Shown here: positions 36,301-44,861 of the stretch, in pieces
Numbering within the stretch: position 1 is the first letter of the stretch
How the letters are laid out: every line of letters starts with the position of its first letter
Source of the DNA: Pseudomonas shahriarae
GTDB taxonomy: Bacteria > Pseudomonadota > Gammaproteobacteria > Pseudomonadales > Pseudomonadaceae
Assembly: GCF_014268455.2 (NCBI RefSeq)
Contig: NZ_CP077085.1
Location: forward strand, 5,807,001 to 5,871,000
DNA: 64,000 nt
Reading direction: 5' to 3'
Made by a program: the position numbers and the translations under genes
The notes under the pieces: generated by a model
Databases searched by the model: none
Told to the model about the DNA's origin: nothing
The model's input: the letters and a program-made list of their open reading frames with translations, nothing else

Positions 36301-39167
36301 AGCTCATCCATCGGGTGCAGGTCGGCCAGGTGCGCGCCCTCACCCAGGGTGGTCAGCTCGTCCAGCAATGCGCTGAGTTCCTGGCGCTCGCCAGGGTGTT
36401 GCTGCCAGCGCCGCAGCAGGCTTTCGGCGTCGAGCAGGATGTCCATGCCCTGGGCCAGGAAGTTGCTGATCAAGTGTGGGTCGCGCTTGACCCGCAGGCC
36501 GGCGCTCGGCGCATTGAGCACCGCTTCGAGATGGCTGTCGAGGTGCGCCTGGGTGCGCTTGATCAAGTCGGCCGCGCCGTTGATGGGCACCAGAGGATCG
36601 CTGTCCAACTGGCGCAGGCCGCGCTGGAACAAGGCTTCGCCCTCCAGCAGCAGTTCGATTTCATCCAGGTCCAACGGCAAGCGATGGGCCTTGTATTCAC
36701 GGGTCAGGTGGTCCAACGGCCGCGCCAGTTCGGCGATGGGCAGCACCCCCGCCATGTAGGCGCTGCCCTTGAGGGTATGCAGGGCGCGTTGCAACTCATC
36801 GCTGACGGGCAGCGGCATCTGTTCGGTGGCCTGGTGCAAAAACTGGTTGAGGCTGTCCAGGTGGCTCTGCGCTTCGTTGCGGAAAATTTCCAGCAGCAGC
36901 GGGTCGAGTGCGCTGTCGTCCGGCTCCATGGCTTCGGGTAACGGCGCGCCACTGGCCAGGGCATGGGCGCGCGCGGCAAGCAGGTCGACATCATCGCGCT
37001 GGCGCTGGGCGTCGGCGGCGAACTCGGCGATCAGCGCCGGCAAGAGCACCAGCACATCATCCAGTACGGCCTGGACCTCGGCACCCGGCGCGACCACCCG
37101 CTCGAGCACGCGGTTCAGCAGGTTTTCCACGGCCCACGCCAGCTCCGCCAGCACCAGGGCTCGCACCATGCGCCCACTGCCCTTGAGGGTATGGAAGGCA
37201 CGGCGCATATCGCTCAGGGCGGTCTTGTCTTCGAGGCTGGCAGCGCCTTGGGGTATCAAGCGCTGCAGCACTTCCAATACTTCGGCGGTTTCTTCCAGGA
37301 ACACTTCGCGCAGTTCATCATCCACCGACTCTTCGTCGGCCGGTGGCGGCAACAGGCTGCCCGGGCGTTGCAGTGCCGGCGGGTTGAGGCGCGGCGTCGG
37401 GCTGGCGAGCGCCTGTGCCAGTGTCTGGGTGTTATCCGTGGTTTCATCGCTCAACGCCGAGCGCTCCTGGCGCCAGGTCTGCTGGGCCTGCAGCAGCGCG
37501 TAACCCAGCGCCGCGAGGCCTTCGTAAGCGATGTCCAAGACACGTTCGCCGGGCGCATCCGGGTCCTGGAGCATGCGTTCGAGGTAGTGCTCCAGGCTGG
37601 TGAGCACGTCGGCAAGATGCTCGAGTTGTGCCGCAGAGGGCGCAGTGTCCTGGACCATCAACTGCTCATCCACGTAGTCATTAAAACCACGCATCAGGCT
37701 CGCCGCACGGGGCAGCGGAATCATTGCCAGGGCGCCACGCACCTGGGTCAGCAGCTCTGGCAGGGATTCCAGACGTTGTGTATCCCATTGCGCCTCAAGG
37801 CAGTCAATGATCAACTCCCGCGCCTGCTTGAGGCACTGGCACGATTCCTTGATCACCAACTGGTGGATCTGGGTCAGGTCGGTGGTGGGCAGGCGGCTGT
37901 CTTCACGGTTTTGCGGCTCGACAGTGCCGACCATCCCGGCCAGGGTCGCCTCGACATAAAGCAGGGCCCCGGCGACATCCATCAACACCGCGTCGTTGGG
38001 CTCGCGCTGCCCCTGGGCCAGGCCCTGGACCACCGCCAACTGATCGATGATGACTTTGCGCGGCTGGCCAAAGCCAAGCACCGCCAGGGTATCGGCGATC
38101 TGGCGCAAGGGCGCCAACAGGCTGTCGAGGTCCGCGATGTGCTGGCGGTCACTGCGCACAAACAGGTCCAGGCGTTCCTTGACCCGCACCAACTCCTCAC
38201 ACAACGCGCCGAGCACCGAGCCCATGGCATTGCGGTCCGGCCCGGCCAGGCGCGCGCGCTCGGCATCGACCACGGTGCTGTCGGGCAAGGCTTCATCCAG
38301 GCCGTAGCGTTCCTTGAGGCTTTGCATGCGCGGCGTCGGCCGGGTGACTTTGGCGATATAAAACAGCAGGCTCTTGAGCAACTGGTCCGGTGCCGGGCTG
38401 TTGATCCCTTCGATGCCCTGGGTTTGCAGGCGCTTGAGCACCTTGTCGCAGCTCTTGAGCAGGCTGCGCAATGCCGGGCTATTGGCGATCACGCCAGTGA
38501 GCATGCCTTCGGCCAGCGCCGAGGTGACTTGCCACAACGGCAGCAATGGCGCGCCGTGACACAGTGCTTCCAGTTGGGCGAAGACCCGTGCCATGTCTTC
38601 CAGGTTGCTCGGGCCGTGATCTTCACGCAGCAGCCCGGCCAGGCCCTGTTGCAGCATTTGCCGCCAGTGCTGCAGTTGCTCGGCAAAGTCGGCCGGTGCC
38701 CGCTGGGCCAGGGCGTCATCGGGCAGCGGGGCAATCACCAGCAGTTGCGGGCTGAACAGGCTGGTTTCCGAGAGCAGGCTTTTGCCATGCACGCTGCGCA
38801 GGTCGTTGAGCAGCGGCAACACCACCAGGGGCAGGTCGCGCCGGGCGCTGTGCACGCGGTCCAGGTACAACGGCAGTTGCCCGAGGGCCTGTTGCAGCAG
38901 GCGGATACCTTCTTCGCGCTGGCTGACGTGCCCGGCTTGCAGGGCCTGGGCCAGATGCTCCATTTCTTCGGCAAGCAGTGCCGCGCCGTAGAACTCGACC
39001 ATCTGCAGGGCGCCGTGGACCTGATGAATGCCCTCCAGGCACTGCGCGAGGGCTTGCTCGCTGGCGTCGTCGGCAAAGGCGTCCAGTGCCGCACGGGCCT
39101 GCTTCAGGGTATCGGCGATCTCGCCCTTGACCCATTCGAGGGCGACGTAGTCGTGCCGGTCAACCAT
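33312..39167 (-). CDS. chpA: ChpA hybrid chemosensory histidine kinase
   Basis: Central CheA-type kinase of the twitching chemosensory system (1951 aa). Four canonical Hpt sites (H-T-L-K/R-G) have their histidines near residues 658, 796, 1098 and 1237. A degenerate N-terminal Hpt keeps His48 in I-H-Q-V-H-G-A-L, and other degenerate repeats lie between. A CheA dimerisation region follows, then the ATPase domain (N-A-V-D-H-G-L near 1536, G-R-G-V-G-M-D near 1629), a CheW domain (~1690-1810) and a C-terminal receiver (D-D-S near 1840, phospho-Asp near 1879, G-K-P near 1931). P. aeruginosa ChpA is about 2470 residues, so this one is some 500 shorter. The start at 39167 follows GGAGT-like sequence; a longer in-frame start adds eight residues. 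Confidence 0.95.
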   Translation of the reverse strand: MVDRHDYVALEWVKGEIADTLKQARAALDAFADDASEQALAQCLEGIHQVHGALQMVEFYGAALLAEEMEHLAQALQAGHVSQREEGIRLLQQALGQLPLYLDRVHSARRDLPLVVLPLLNDLRSVHGKSLLSETSLFSPQLLVIAPLPDDALAQRAPADFAEQLQHWRQMLQQGLAGLLREDHGPSNLEDMARVFAQLEALCHGAPLLPLWQVTSALAEGMLTGVIANSPALRSLLKSCDKVLKRLQTQGIEGINSPAPDQLLKSLLFYIAKVTRPTPRMQSLKERYGLDEALPDSTVVDAERARLAGPDRNAMGSVLGALCEELVRVKERLDLFVRSDRQHIADLDSLLAPLRQIADTLAVLGFGQPRKVIIDQLAVVQGLAQGQREPNDAVLMDVAGALLYVEATLAGMVGTVEPQNREDSRLPTTDLTQIHQLVIKESCQCLKQARELIIDCLEAQWDTQRLESLPELLTQVRGALAMIPLPRAASLMRGFNDYVDEQLMVQDTAPSAAQLEHLADVLTSLEHYLERMLQDPDAPGERVLDIAYEGLAALGYALLQAQQTWRQERSALSDETTDNTQTLAQALASPTPRLNPPALQRPGSLLPPPADEESVDDELREVFLEETAEVLEVLQRLIPQGAASLEDKTALSDMRRAFHTLKGSGRMVRALVLAELAWAVENLLNRVLERVVAPGAEVQAVLDDVLVLLPALIAEFAADAQRQRDDVDLLAARAHALASGAPLPEAMEPDDSALDPLLLEIFRNEAQSHLDSLNQFLHQATEQMPLPVSDELQRALHTLKGSAYMAGVLPIAELARPLDHLTREYKAHRLPLDLDEIELLLEGEALFQRGLRQLDSDPLVPINGAADLIKRTQAHLDSHLEAVLNAPSAGLRVKRDPHLISNFLAQGMDILLDAESLLRRWQQHPGERQELSALLDELTTLGEGAHLADLHPMDELCEALLDLYGAVEESSLAVSERFFQEAEQAHEALINMLDQLAAGQEVSPAPARMKALRELLDEGLDPSATGLIKTDGSRALSIAELGAATTQLQQDWAVDDEIVEIFLEEAVDILDSAGQSLKRWLLEPDGVAPLSSLQRDLHTLRGGARMAEIGPVGDLAQELESLYEGLVDRRYSYSGEIAQVLMDSHEHLALQLEQLQEQQPLSDSNALISRLREVRQNAAPVAAPTAPEAQGAGSDPELLDIFLEEAADILDSSGAALLRWQAEPQGRQEVETLLRDLHTLKGGARMVEIGPIGDLAHELEFLYEGLSAGLLAPTSELFALLQGCHDRLAQMVEAVAAGLPVGSVERLIERIKSLVQPSEDQAVPVAMVASKPEAPAASEPGADMVKISAELLDDLVNLAGETSIFRGRIEQQVNDARAALSEVETTIERMRDQLRRLDTETQGRILSRQHAETERLGYEEFDPLEMDRHSQLQQLSRALSESASDLLDLKETLDQRNQDAQNLLQQQARINTELQEGLMRTRMVPFERMLPRLKRIVRQVAGELGKDVEFVVGNAEGEMDRNVLERMAAPLEHMLRNAVDHGLESRDARLLAGKPEKGRITLDLSHEGGDIIFDMRDDGAGVPLDAVRRKAIKRGLLDPEMEISDRDVLQFILQPGFSTAEKITQISGRGVGMDVVHEEVRQLGGSMVIDSTPGQGVHFRIRLPFTVSVNRALMVQCFEDQYAIPLNTIQGLVRVLPNELEGHYQLDPPVYEYAGQHYELYYLGELLHTVARPKLLGQSQPLPVLLMQCNERYIAVQVDDMAGTREIVVKGLGPQFAAVQGLSGATILGDGRVVLIIDLLAHIRALAPALPAQAADTALAVNEPQKKQRLLVLVVDDSVTVRKVTSRLLERNGMNVLTAKDGIDAIALLEEHTPDLMLLDIEMPRMDGFEVAIQVRNDPRLARLPIIMITSRTGQKHRDRAMAIGVNDYLGKPYQESVLLESIAYWSPKHA

Positions 39168-39200
39168 AACGACTCCGGAGTGAGTTAACACCGCAATACA

Positions 39201-39248
39201 AATGTGTGAGCTGACCCACCGCTATCGCAGGCAAGCCAGCTCTCACAG
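39201..39248. repeat. Degenerate REP pair between pilJ and chpA
   Basis: gtgtgagctg...ccgctatcgcaggcaagccagctctcaca forms an imperfect inverted repeat inside the pil-chp operon, where P. aeruginosa has pilK. Confidence 0.7.
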
Positions 39249-39277
39249 GGGTTTTGTGCAGGTGTTGAGAGGGCATG

Positions 39278-41329
39278 TCATTCATCGGTCTTGCGCACGG
39301 GCGGCAAGGTGAAGCCCGATACCGAGCGGCGCAACTGGCTGGCCATTTTGGCCAGGTTGCCAATGCTTTCGGCGGTGGCCGTGGAGCCCGATGAGGTTTG
39401 GCTGGTGATCTGCTGGATCACGTTCATGGTCAGGGAGATCTGCCCCGCCGACGAGGTTTGCTGCTGCGCCGCGTTGGAGATGCTCTGGATCAGCGCGGCC
39501 AGGGTCTTGGACACCCCTTCGATTTCTTCCAGGGCCACCCCGGCGTCCTGGGCCAGCCGCGCGCCGCGCACCACTTCGGTGGTGGTCTGCTCCATGGAAA
39601 TCACGGCTTCATTGGTGTCGGTCTGGATCGCCCGCACCAGGTTCTCGATCTGCCGGGTGGCGGCCGACGAGCGCTCGGCCAGGCGCTGCACCTCATCGGC
39701 CACCACCGCAAAGCCGCGCCCGGCGTCACCGGCCATGCTCGCCTGGATCGCGGCGTTGAGGGCAAGGATGTTGGTCTGGTCGGCGATATCGTCGATCAGG
39801 CTGACGATATCGCCAATTTCCTGGGACGATTCCCCCAGGCGCTTGATGCGTTTGGCGGTGTCCTGGATCTGTTCACGGATGTTGTCCATACCGTGGATGG
39901 TGTTGTGCACCACCTCGTTGCCCTTGTTGGCGATCTCCACCGAACGTTCGGCCACGGCCGAGGACTCGGCGGCGTTGGCCGATACCTGGTCGATGGATTG
40001 GGCCATCTGGTTGATCGCCGTGGAGGCTTCGGCGATCTGCTGGGCCTGGTGCTCCGAGGCCTGGGCCAGGTGCATGGCGGTGGCCTGGGTTTCCTGCACC
40101 GCACCGGCCACTTCACCGGCAGTGAGGTTGATGGTCGCCACCAGGTCACGCAACTGGTCCACCGAGTAGTTGATGGAATCGGCGATGGTGCCGGTAAAAT
40201 CTTCGGTCACCGAGGCGGTCACGGTGAGGTCGCCGTCGGCAAGGTCTTCGATTTCGTCCAGCAGGCGCATGATCGCGTTCTGATTGCGTTCGTTTTTCTC
40301 GGCGGTTTCGCGCAACTGACGATTGGTCTCGCGCACCATCACCAGGCCGATCAGGATAATCGAGGCCAGCGCCAGCAAGCCCAGGGCATAGCCGCCGATG
40401 GTGTCGAGGGTGCGCCCGCCGGCCAGGTTTTCAAAGCCGGTGGCCAGTTGCGAGGCTTCATCGAGCAGGGTCTGCGAGAGGCTGAAGATGTTGCTCGCCG
40501 AGGCGCGCACCTGGAACAGTTGTGGCGAGGTTTCGAGGATTTCATCCACGGAGCCGGAGACAAACTCGAACAGCTCGGCAATTTCCGCCAGGCGCGCCCG
40601 GGCGTCCGAGTCTTGCACCTCGCTGATCTTCAGGCCGGCACTGCCCTGGAGCATACCGGCCAGGACCTGGCCAAAACGGTTGGCGTCGCGGCCAAAGGCG
40701 TCGGCGGCCTTGACCGCCGTGTCATCTCCCGCCAGCACCGTGTTGACCGCTCCCAGGATGCGCTCGGCCAATAGCGACTGGCGCTGGGCCACCGCCACCT
40801 GGCTGGCGGGCGCGCCGCGCTGCAGCAGGATCTCGACGACCTTTTCCGACTCGATCTGTAATTGCGGCACGGTTTCGGCCAGGGTCGCCGCCACTTGATG
40901 CAGGGACAGCACCGTCTGCTCGCTGGCCAGGATCACGTCGGTGTTCTTCAGCAAGGCTTCCCAGTCATGCTGCACGGCGCGCATTTCGCTGCGCACGGCA
41001 GCGGGTGCCGCGGGCAGGCCGGTGGCCGGGTCGCCTTTTTTCAGGTAACCCCAGCGCTGGGCAAAATCATTGCGCGCCTCACTCAGCAGCTTGAACGCGG
41101 CGGCCTTGCCGGCGGCGGCCTCCGTGGCGTTCTTGGCAATGCGCTGGGACAGCACCCGCAGCTCGCCGGCGTGGCCGATGTACTGCTTGTCGTAGGTGGA
41201 CTGGGTGTTGAGGTACGCGAAGTTGGCGAACAGCAGCATGATGAAGATGATCAGCGCGATAAACAGCACGATGATCTGCGAACGGCTACGGGAGGCTTCC
41301 TGCGGTTTGACGGGGGTGGCGGTGCTCAT
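39278..41329 (-). CDS. pilJ: PilJ methyl-accepting chemotaxis-like receptor
   Basis: Inner-membrane receptor (683 aa) feeding the Pil-Chp kinase, which senses surface contact and type IV pilus state in P. aeruginosa. It has a short cytoplasmic start, TM1 at ~19-40 (I-I-V-L-F-I-A-L-I-I-F-I-M), a periplasmic region with two PilJ-type helical modules (~41-305), TM2 at ~308-330, a HAMP segment to ~385, and a long signalling coiled coil. The hairpin tip D-Q-T-N-I-L-A-L-N-A-A-I-Q near 525 has A-S-M-A-G instead of the common A-R-A-G-E, as in PilJ proteins. It overlaps pilI by four bases. Confidence 0.95.
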   Translation of the reverse strand: MSTATPVKPQEASRSRSQIIVLFIALIIFIMLLFANFAYLNTQSTYDKQYIGHAGELRVLSQRIAKNATEAAAGKAAAFKLLSEARNDFAQRWGYLKKGDPATGLPAAPAAVRSEMRAVQHDWEALLKNTDVILASEQTVLSLHQVAATLAETVPQLQIESEKVVEILLQRGAPASQVAVAQRQSLLAERILGAVNTVLAGDDTAVKAADAFGRDANRFGQVLAGMLQGSAGLKISEVQDSDARARLAEIAELFEFVSGSVDEILETSPQLFQVRASASNIFSLSQTLLDEASQLATGFENLAGGRTLDTIGGYALGLLALASIILIGLVMVRETNRQLRETAEKNERNQNAIMRLLDEIEDLADGDLTVTASVTEDFTGTIADSINYSVDQLRDLVATINLTAGEVAGAVQETQATAMHLAQASEHQAQQIAEASTAINQMAQSIDQVSANAAESSAVAERSVEIANKGNEVVHNTIHGMDNIREQIQDTAKRIKRLGESSQEIGDIVSLIDDIADQTNILALNAAIQASMAGDAGRGFAVVADEVQRLAERSSAATRQIENLVRAIQTDTNEAVISMEQTTTEVVRGARLAQDAGVALEEIEGVSKTLAALIQSISNAAQQQTSSAGQISLTMNVIQQITSQTSSGSTATAESIGNLAKMASQLRRSVSGFTLPPVRKTDE

Positions 41330-41862
41330 GCGGCAACATCCAGAAAGCCCGGGGCCTGGGCCAGGGCGAAGGGGCTGAAGACCTGCCACAGCGGGTCGCC
41401 GCTGAACTGGCCTTGGATAAACGCGGCGCTGGCGGCGGGCACGCTGGCCGATGCCGGAAGCAGCAGGTCCTGGGCAAAGTGTTGCAGGCCGACCACTTCA
41501 TCCACCAGCAGGCCGACAAAGGTGTCTTCGTGCTCGATCACCAGCACCCGGCGCTGCTTGCGCGCCGCCGACAGCTCATAGCCGAAAAACCCACACAGGT
41601 TGATCACCGGCAGCAAGCGCCCGCGCAGGTTGGCCACGCCCCTGACCCAGGGCTTGACCCCCGGCATCAAGGTGCAGCGCGGTTCATGCAGCACCTCGGC
41701 GACTTCGCCCATGGGCGCCACATACCAATGCCCGCCCAGGCGAAAGCCGATGCCGCTCCAGCTGTGCGACCGGGTTTCCTGGGACGGCAAATCAGCGGCC
41801 AGCAGGCGGCAGCGGCGGTCGATGTCCAGCAGCAGCTCAAAGGCGGTTTGCGACTCGGTCAT
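41326..41862 (-). CDS. pilI: CheW-like coupling protein PilI
   Basis: A 178-residue CheW-domain protein that couples PilJ to ChpA. Visible are W-S-G-I-G-F-R-L-G-G-H-W-Y-V-A-P-style strands near 35-50, E-V-L-H-E-P near 58, P-W-V-R-G-V-A-N-L-R-G-R-L-L-P-V-I-N-L near 73-91, and a V-G-L-L-V-D-E-V-V-G-L segment near 120. Its order pilH-pilI-pilJ and the ATGA overlap with pilJ fit the conserved operon. Confidence 0.94.
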   Translation of the reverse strand: MTESQTAFELLLDIDRRCRLLAADLPSQETRSHSWSGIGFRLGGHWYVAPMGEVAEVLHEPRCTLMPGVKPWVRGVANLRGRLLPVINLCGFFGYELSAARKQRRVLVIEHEDTFVGLLVDEVVGLQHFAQDLLLPASASVPAASAAFIQGQFSGDPLWQVFSPFALAQAPGFLDVAA

Positions 41863-41874
41863 GGGAACGTGCCG

Positions 41875-42240
41875 TCAGGGTTTGAGCACCGAGTTCAGGA
41901 CTTCAATCAGCTTGTCTTCTTCCACCGGCTTGGTCAGGTATGCCTTGGCCCCTTGGCGCGCGCCCCAGATCTTGTCGGTTTCCTGGTCCTTGGTGGTGAC
42001 GATGATGATCGGGATACCGCTGGTTTCCGGCTCCTTGGACAATTGGCGCGTGGCCTGGAAGCCATTGAGGCCGGGCATGACGATATCCATCAAGACGGCG
42101 TCGGGCTTCTCCTGGCGGGCCAGGGCAACGCCATCGGCACCGTTTTCGGCCTTGAGGACCTGGTGACCGTGCTTTTCCAGCATGCCGGTCAGTTTGTACA
42201 TTTCAGTCGGCGAATCGTCGACGATCAGAACGCGTGCCAT
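41875..42240 (-). CDS. pilH: Response regulator PilH
   Basis: A single receiver domain (121 aa, CheY-like) of the Pil-Chp system. Acidic pocket Asp8/Asp9, phospho-acceptor Asp52 in L-M-D-I-V-M-P-G, threonine in V-T-T-K near 83 and the lysine in T-K-P-V near 105 are all present. In P. aeruginosa PilH promotes pilus retraction or acts as a phosphate sink opposing PilG. The start at 42240 gives the normal M-A-R-V-L-I-V-D-D; a start four codons earlier is possible but has a poorer ribosome site. Confidence 0.94.
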   Translation of the reverse strand: MARVLIVDDSPTEMYKLTGMLEKHGHQVLKAENGADGVALARQEKPDAVLMDIVMPGLNGFQATRQLSKEPETSGIPIIIVTTKDQETDKIWGARQGAKAYLTKPVEEDKLIEVLNSVLKP

Positions 42241-42284
42241 GGTTTTCCCCACTACATTGGTTGACGCAAGCCCCGGGGGCTAGG

Positions 42285-42692
42285 TCAATGTGCTTGTTCT
42301 ACTGCAGCGAAACCCGGCACATAGGCCTTGATCGCACTCAGCAGTTCTTCCTTGCTGAAAGGCTTGGTCAAAAATTGATCGACGCCGACGATGCGCCCCT
42401 TGGCTTTGTCGAACAGGCCGTCCCTGGACGAGAGCATGATCACCGGAATGGCCTTGAACGCCGGGTTGTTCTTGACCAGGGCGCAGGTCTGATAGCCATC
42501 CAGGCGCGGCATCATGATGTCGACAAAGATAATGTGCGGGTGGTGGTCAACGATCCTGGCCAGGGCATCAAAACCGTCGATGGCCGTGATGACTTCGCAC
42601 CCCACGTTCTTCAACAGCGTTTCAGCGGTGCGGCGAATCGTTTTCGAATCGTCGATCACCATCACTTTCAAGGCGTTGGAATGCTGTTCCAT
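42285..42692 (-). CDS. pilG: Response regulator PilG
   Basis: First gene of the pil-chp operon: a 135-residue receiver protein (CheY-like) with a short N-terminal extension. Asp14/Asp15, phospho-acceptor Asp58 in F-V-D-I-M-M-P-R-L-D-G, S-S in M-L-S-S-R near 84, and K in L-T-K-P-F-S near 108 are visible. PilG drives pilus extension and raises cAMP through CyaB in P. aeruginosa. It is divergent from gshB, with 238 bases between the starts that must contain both promoters. Confidence 0.95.
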   Translation of the reverse strand: MEQHSNALKVMVIDDSKTIRRTAETLLKNVGCEVITAIDGFDALARIVDHHPHIIFVDIMMPRLDGYQTCALVKNNPAFKAIPVIMLSSRDGLFDKAKGRIVGVDQFLTKPFSKEELLSAIKAYVPGFAAVEQAH

Positions 42693-42930
42693 ATCTGCTC
42701 TACCATCGCCACAGCGAATCGGTTTTCGGTGTGTACTGCCGGGTGCGGCCTGGGACCAGCGCCAAAACCCTTGCCGTGCAAGGGCCGACACGCCATGGCA
42801 GCCTTTTTAGCACAGACTGGGAAGGCAATCTATCGGCCGACCGGCAAGGTGGTTTTTCCTTGACCCACAACAGCCGCAGCGCCACTCTGACGCCACTTTT
42901 ATGCGCCCTTATTTGTTAGAGGAATTCCCC

Positions 42931-43884
42931 ATGAGCGTTCGCGTCGGCATTGTCATGGACCCTATCGCCAGCATCTCCTATAAAAAGGATAGCTCGCTGG
43001 CCATGCTGCTCGCCGCCCAGGCCCGCGGCTGGACCCTGTTCTATATGGAGCAGCGCGACCTTTACCAGGGCGACGGCGAGGCGCGGGCGCGGATGCGCCC
43101 CTTGCAGGTGTTCGCCAACCCAGAGAAGTGGTTTGAGCTGCAAGACGAGATCGACAGCCCCCTGAGCGACCTGGACGTGATCCTGATGCGCAAGGATCCG
43201 CCGTTCGACATGGAGTTCGTCTACTCCACCTACCTGCTGGAGCAGGCCGAGCGCGCCGGCGTGCTGATCGTCAACAAGCCGCAGAGCCTGCGCGACTGCA
43301 ACGAAAAGCTGTTCGCCACCCTGTTCCCGCAGTGCACGCCACCGACCGTGGTCAGCCGCCGCGCCGATGTATTGCGTGAATTTGCCGCCAAGCATGGCGA
43401 TGTGATCCTCAAGCCGCTGGACGGCATGGGCGGCACCTCGATCTTCCGTCACCGCGCGGGCGACCCGAACCTGTCGGTGATCCTTGAGACCCTGACCGCC
43501 CTCGGCACCCAGCAGATCATGGGCCAGGCCTACCTGCCAGCGATCAAGGACGGCGACAAGCGCATCCTGATGATCGACGGCGAGCCGGTGGATTACTGCC
43601 TGGCACGCATCCCGGCGGCCGGCGAGACCCGTGGCAACCTCGCGGCCGGTGGTCGTGGCGAAGCCCGACCGCTGAGCGACAAGGACCGCTGGATCGCCGC
43701 CCAGGTTGGCCCGACCCTGCGGGAAAAGGGCCTGCTGTTTGTAGGCCTTGACGTAATTGGCGAGCACCTGACCGAAATCAACGTGACCAGTCCCACCTGT
43801 ATCCGCGAAATAGACAACGCGTTCGGCACCAATATCGGCGAAATGCTCATGGCAGCGATTGCCGACAAGCTACAAGCCAAGTGA
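42931..43884 (+). CDS. gshB: Glutathione synthetase
   Basis: ATP-grasp ligase (317 aa) that joins gamma-glutamylcysteine and glycine to give glutathione. N-terminal M-D-P-I-x-S-I-x-x-x-K-D-S-S-L-A-M-L is the GshB signature; then R-K-D-P-P-F-D-M-E-F near 84, K-P-L-D-G-M-G-G-x-S-I-F-R near 162 (glycine-rich loop), and the C-terminal I-N-V-T-S-P-T-C-I-R-E-I. The ATG at 42931 has AGAGGA upstream. It precedes the tonB3-like gene across a long hairpin. Confidence 0.97.
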   Translation: MSVRVGIVMDPIASISYKKDSSLAMLLAAQARGWTLFYMEQRDLYQGDGEARARMRPLQVFANPEKWFELQDEIDSPLSDLDVILMRKDPPFDMEFVYSTYLLEQAERAGVLIVNKPQSLRDCNEKLFATLFPQCTPPTVVSRRADVLREFAAKHGDVILKPLDGMGGTSIFRHRAGDPNLSVILETLTALGTQQIMGQAYLPAIKDGDKRILMIDGEPVDYCLARIPAAGETRGNLAAGGRGEARPLSDKDRWIAAQVGPTLREKGLLFVGLDVIGEHLTEINVTSPTCIREIDNAFGTNIGEMLMAAIADKLQAK

Positions 43885-43902
43885 CATAGAACAGCCAGAT
43901 GT

Positions 43903-43954
43903 AAACCAACATTGCGCTATCATGCGCCACCCGTGAGACGCGCGATGTTGGTTT
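43903..43954 (+). terminator. 15-bp stem hairpin between gshB and tonB3-like gene
   Basis: aaaccaacattgcgc pairs with gcgcgatgttggttt with a single G-U wobble around a 22-base loop, followed by TTTTCC. It may terminate gshB, or attenuate the next gene, since it ends eight bases before that ATG and overlaps where a ribosome site should be. Confidence 0.6.
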
Positions 43955-43961
43955 TCCTGTT

Positions 43962-44861
43962 ATGACGCTTCCGTCCGACCTGCCCCCCCAATTCACCCAT
44001 AGCGGCGTACGCCCGGCTGATCGGCTCGGATTTACCCTGTTCCTGGCAGCGCTGATTCATTTGGCGTTGATCCTTGGCCTGGGCTTCACCTTCGTCGAAC
44101 CCCAGCAGATCAGCAAAACCCTGGAAATCACCCTCGCCACCTTCAAAAGTGAAAAAAAGCCCGAAAAGGCTGACTTCCTGGCCCAGGACAATCAGCAGGG
44201 CAGCGGCACCCTGGATAAAAAGGCGGTGCCCAAGACCACCGAAGTGGCGCCCTTCCAGGACAACAAGATCAATAAGGTCACCCCGCCTCCAGCGGCCAAG
44301 CCTGAGGTCAAGCAGGCCGCGCCCAAGGCCGCCGTCGCCACCGTTGCGCCAAAACCCCAGAAGGCCGTGACCCAGCGCGAAGCCGTGAAGACCGAGCCTA
44401 CGCCAAGCAAACCCGCCCCCACATTTGACAGCTCGCAGCTTTCCAGCGAAATCTCCAGCCTGGAAGCCGAACTGGCCAACGAACAACAGCTGTACGCCAA
44501 GCGCCCGCGCATCTACCGGCTCAATGCCGCCTCCACCATGCGCGACAAAGGCGCCTGGTATAAGGACGAATGGCGCAAGAAGGTCGAGCGCATCGGCAAC
44601 TTGAACTACCCGGACGAGGCCCGTCGCCAGCAGATCTACGGCAACTTGCGCCTGCTGGTGTCGATCAACCGCGACGGTTCCCTGTATGAAGTGCTGGTGC
44701 TGGAGTCCTCCGGCCAGCCATTGCTGGACCAGGCGGCGCAACGCATCGTGCGCCTGGCTGCACCGTTCGCCCCGTTTACCGGTGACCTGAACGATATCGA
44801 CCGCCTGGAAATCATCCGCACCTGGCGTTTTGCCAAAGGCGACCGGCTTTCCAGCAACTGA
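43962..44861 (+). CDS. tonB3: Energy transducer TonB family protein (TonB3-like)
   Basis: A 299-residue TonB-type protein: one membrane helix at about 23-45 (L-F-L-A-A-L-I-H-L-A-L-I-L-G), a Pro/Lys/Ala-rich periplasm-spanning linker (~58-165), a short coiled segment, and the C-terminal TonB domain (Y-P-D-E-A-R-R-Q-Q-I-Y-G-N-L-R-L-L-V near 213-230). Position between gshB and algH matches PAO1 PA0406 (tonB3), which was linked to twitching motility and pilus assembly, and the pil-chp operon is next door. No exbBD genes are adjacent. There is no recognisable Shine-Dalgarno before the ATG. Confidence 0.88.
   Translation: MTLPSDLPPQFTHSGVRPADRLGFTLFLAALIHLALILGLGFTFVEPQQISKTLEITLATFKSEKKPEKADFLAQDNQQGSGTLDKKAVPKTTEVAPFQDNKINKVTPPPAAKPEVKQAAPKAAVATVAPKPQKAVTQREAVKTEPTPSKPAPTFDSSQLSSEISSLEAELANEQQLYAKRPRIYRLNAASTMRDKGAWYKDEWRKKVERIGNLNYPDEARRQQIYGNLRLLVSINRDGSLYEVLVLESSGQPLLDQAAQRIVRLAAPFAPFTGDLNDIDRLEIIRTWRFAKGDRLSSN

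Noticed and set aside
36963..39188. 741-codon frame (and 34869-36941) antisense to chpA
   Set aside because: Shadow of the strongly biased third codon positions of chpA; no domain, no ribosome site, no independent context.
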